A stretch of 64,000 nt of DNA from NCBI GenBank assembly GCA_963704535.1, contig OY969916.1, positions 6,200,001-6,264,000 of the forward strand, read 5' to 3'. Both the position numbers and the translations under genes were made by a program. Below the pieces are notes generated by a model, which worked only from the letters and a program-made list of their open reading frames with translations, was not told the origin of the DNA and made no database searches. This document shows positions 63,579 to 64,000 of the stretch, piece after piece. Positions within the stretch are counted from its first letter, which is position 1, and the number at the start of each line of letters is the position of its first letter. The DNA is from G963704535 sp963704535 (GTDB lineage: Bacteria > Chloroflexota > Chloroflexia > Chloroflexales > Roseiflexaceae).

Positions 63579-63669
63579 GGCATCGATGGTGCCAATGCGA
63601 CCGATGGGTGTCACGGGACGGCATCGATGGTACCGATGCAACCGATGGATGCCACGGGGCGGCATAGAT
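63579..63669. repeat. 41-bp tandem repeat, 2.2 copies
   Basis: The units at 63579-63619 and 63620-63660 both begin GGCATCGATGGT and contain CGATG(G/C)(G/A) and (T/C)CACGGG; a third starts GGCATAGATG. They lie in the gap between the IS110 remnant and the macro-domain gene. Confidence 0.75.
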
Positions 63670-63740
63670 GCGGGCGACACGACCGGCGCGCAACGGTGGT
63701 AATATGTGACGATACAGATACGTTTTCACAAGGGATCGCC

Positions 63741-64000
63741 ATGCGCTTCCAGGTACACCGCTCGGTCCTCGAACTGGTCCGGGGCGATATTGTCGTCCAG
63801 GATGTGGACGCGATCGTGAATGCCGCGAATAGTTCCTTGCTGGGCGGCGGCGGGGTGGACGGCGCTATCCACGATGCCGCAGGTCCAGAGCTGCTGGCCG
63901 AGTGCCGGATGCTTGGCGGCTGCCCGACCGGCGAGGCTCGCATCACCAGGGGCTACCGGCTCAAGGCGCGCTATGTGATCCACGCCGTCGGCCCAGTGTA
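63741..64000 (+). CDS. macro-domain protein, 3' end beyond window
   Basis: The protein starts MRFQVHRSVLELVRGDIVVQ. The ADP-ribose pocket motifs are seen: DIVVQDVDAIVNAANSSLLGGGGVDGAIHDAAG, then CPTGEARITRGYRLKARYVIHAVGPV at the window end. Such proteins remove ADP-ribose or O-acetyl groups from ADP-ribosylated targets. Only 86 residues are visible, about half of a typical member. Confidence 0.9.
   Translation, partial: MRFQVHRSVLELVRGDIVVQDVDAIVNAANSSLLGGGGVDGAIHDAAGPELLAECRMLGGCPTGEARITRGYRLKARYVIHAVGPV

Overview
The window is about 64 kb of GC-rich DNA. It looks like a Chloroflexota (Chloroflexales / Roseiflexaceae-like) chromosome. The support is the gene mix (cyanophycin genes, an extracellular contractile injection system, F420-type LLM oxidoreductase, fused GlcD-GlcE) and very many short intergenic repeats. 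This is an inference; no rRNA or other strong taxonomic marker is present.

Layout. 1-11.8 kb (minus strand): most of an extracellular contractile injection system (eCIS), read from a DUF4255 cap-like protein through sheath, three tube-type paralogues, DUF5908, LysM adaptor, VgrG-like spike, gp25 and a spike-tip-like protein, to a large baseplate protein that leaves the window. 12-18.7 kb: cyanophycin turnover (cyanophycinase, cyanophycin synthetase, isoaspartyl peptidase), with an intact IS701-type element between the divergent cphB and cphA. 18.9-26.2 kb: double KaiC-like ATPase, response regulator, SDR remnant, patatin, PHP phosphoesterase, acyl-CoA dehydrogenase and a glucosaminidase-like protein. 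26.2-30.5 kb: ECF sigma factor with a DUF5667-like membrane partner, an Asn/Asp-rich lipoprotein and a GT-C membrane protein. 30.8-41.7 kb: Nudix, methyltransferases, a probable selenocysteine-containing DCC-family oxidoreductase, an eIF2B-like protein, two complex-I-like membrane proteins, HAD, CAP and GNAT proteins. 41.7-53.9 kb: leuS, LUD protein, HAD, GlcD-GlcE fusion, polyprenyl synthase, BlaI-type repressor, rimO, yajQ and rodZ. 54.2-62 kb: a two-domain lipoprotein and an ABC importer (two permeases, ATPase, SsuA/THI5-like binding protein) interrupted by an IS5-type element, plus an LLM oxidoreductase. 62.2-64 kb: a decayed IS110 element and the start of a macro-domain protein.

The most notable item is complement(33064..33459). 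It is a DCC/DUF393 thiol-oxidoreductase gene in which both cysteines of the redox CxxC are in-frame TGA codons, and a stable hairpin with a GGUCC loop starts at bacterial-SECIS distance downstream. It reads as a UxxU selenoprotein.

The second theme is repeats. At least four families of palindromic or heptamer-iterated elements fill the intergenic spaces. Several also sit in frame inside genes (rimO, glcDE, a methyltransferase, two membrane proteins), which suggests they insert into coding DNA and are tolerated as extra peptide.

Quality caveat. About ten genes, including leuS at four places, are broken by what reads as a single extra base. This is best explained by residual sequencing insertions, so those genes are annotated as one CDS with a noted frameshift.
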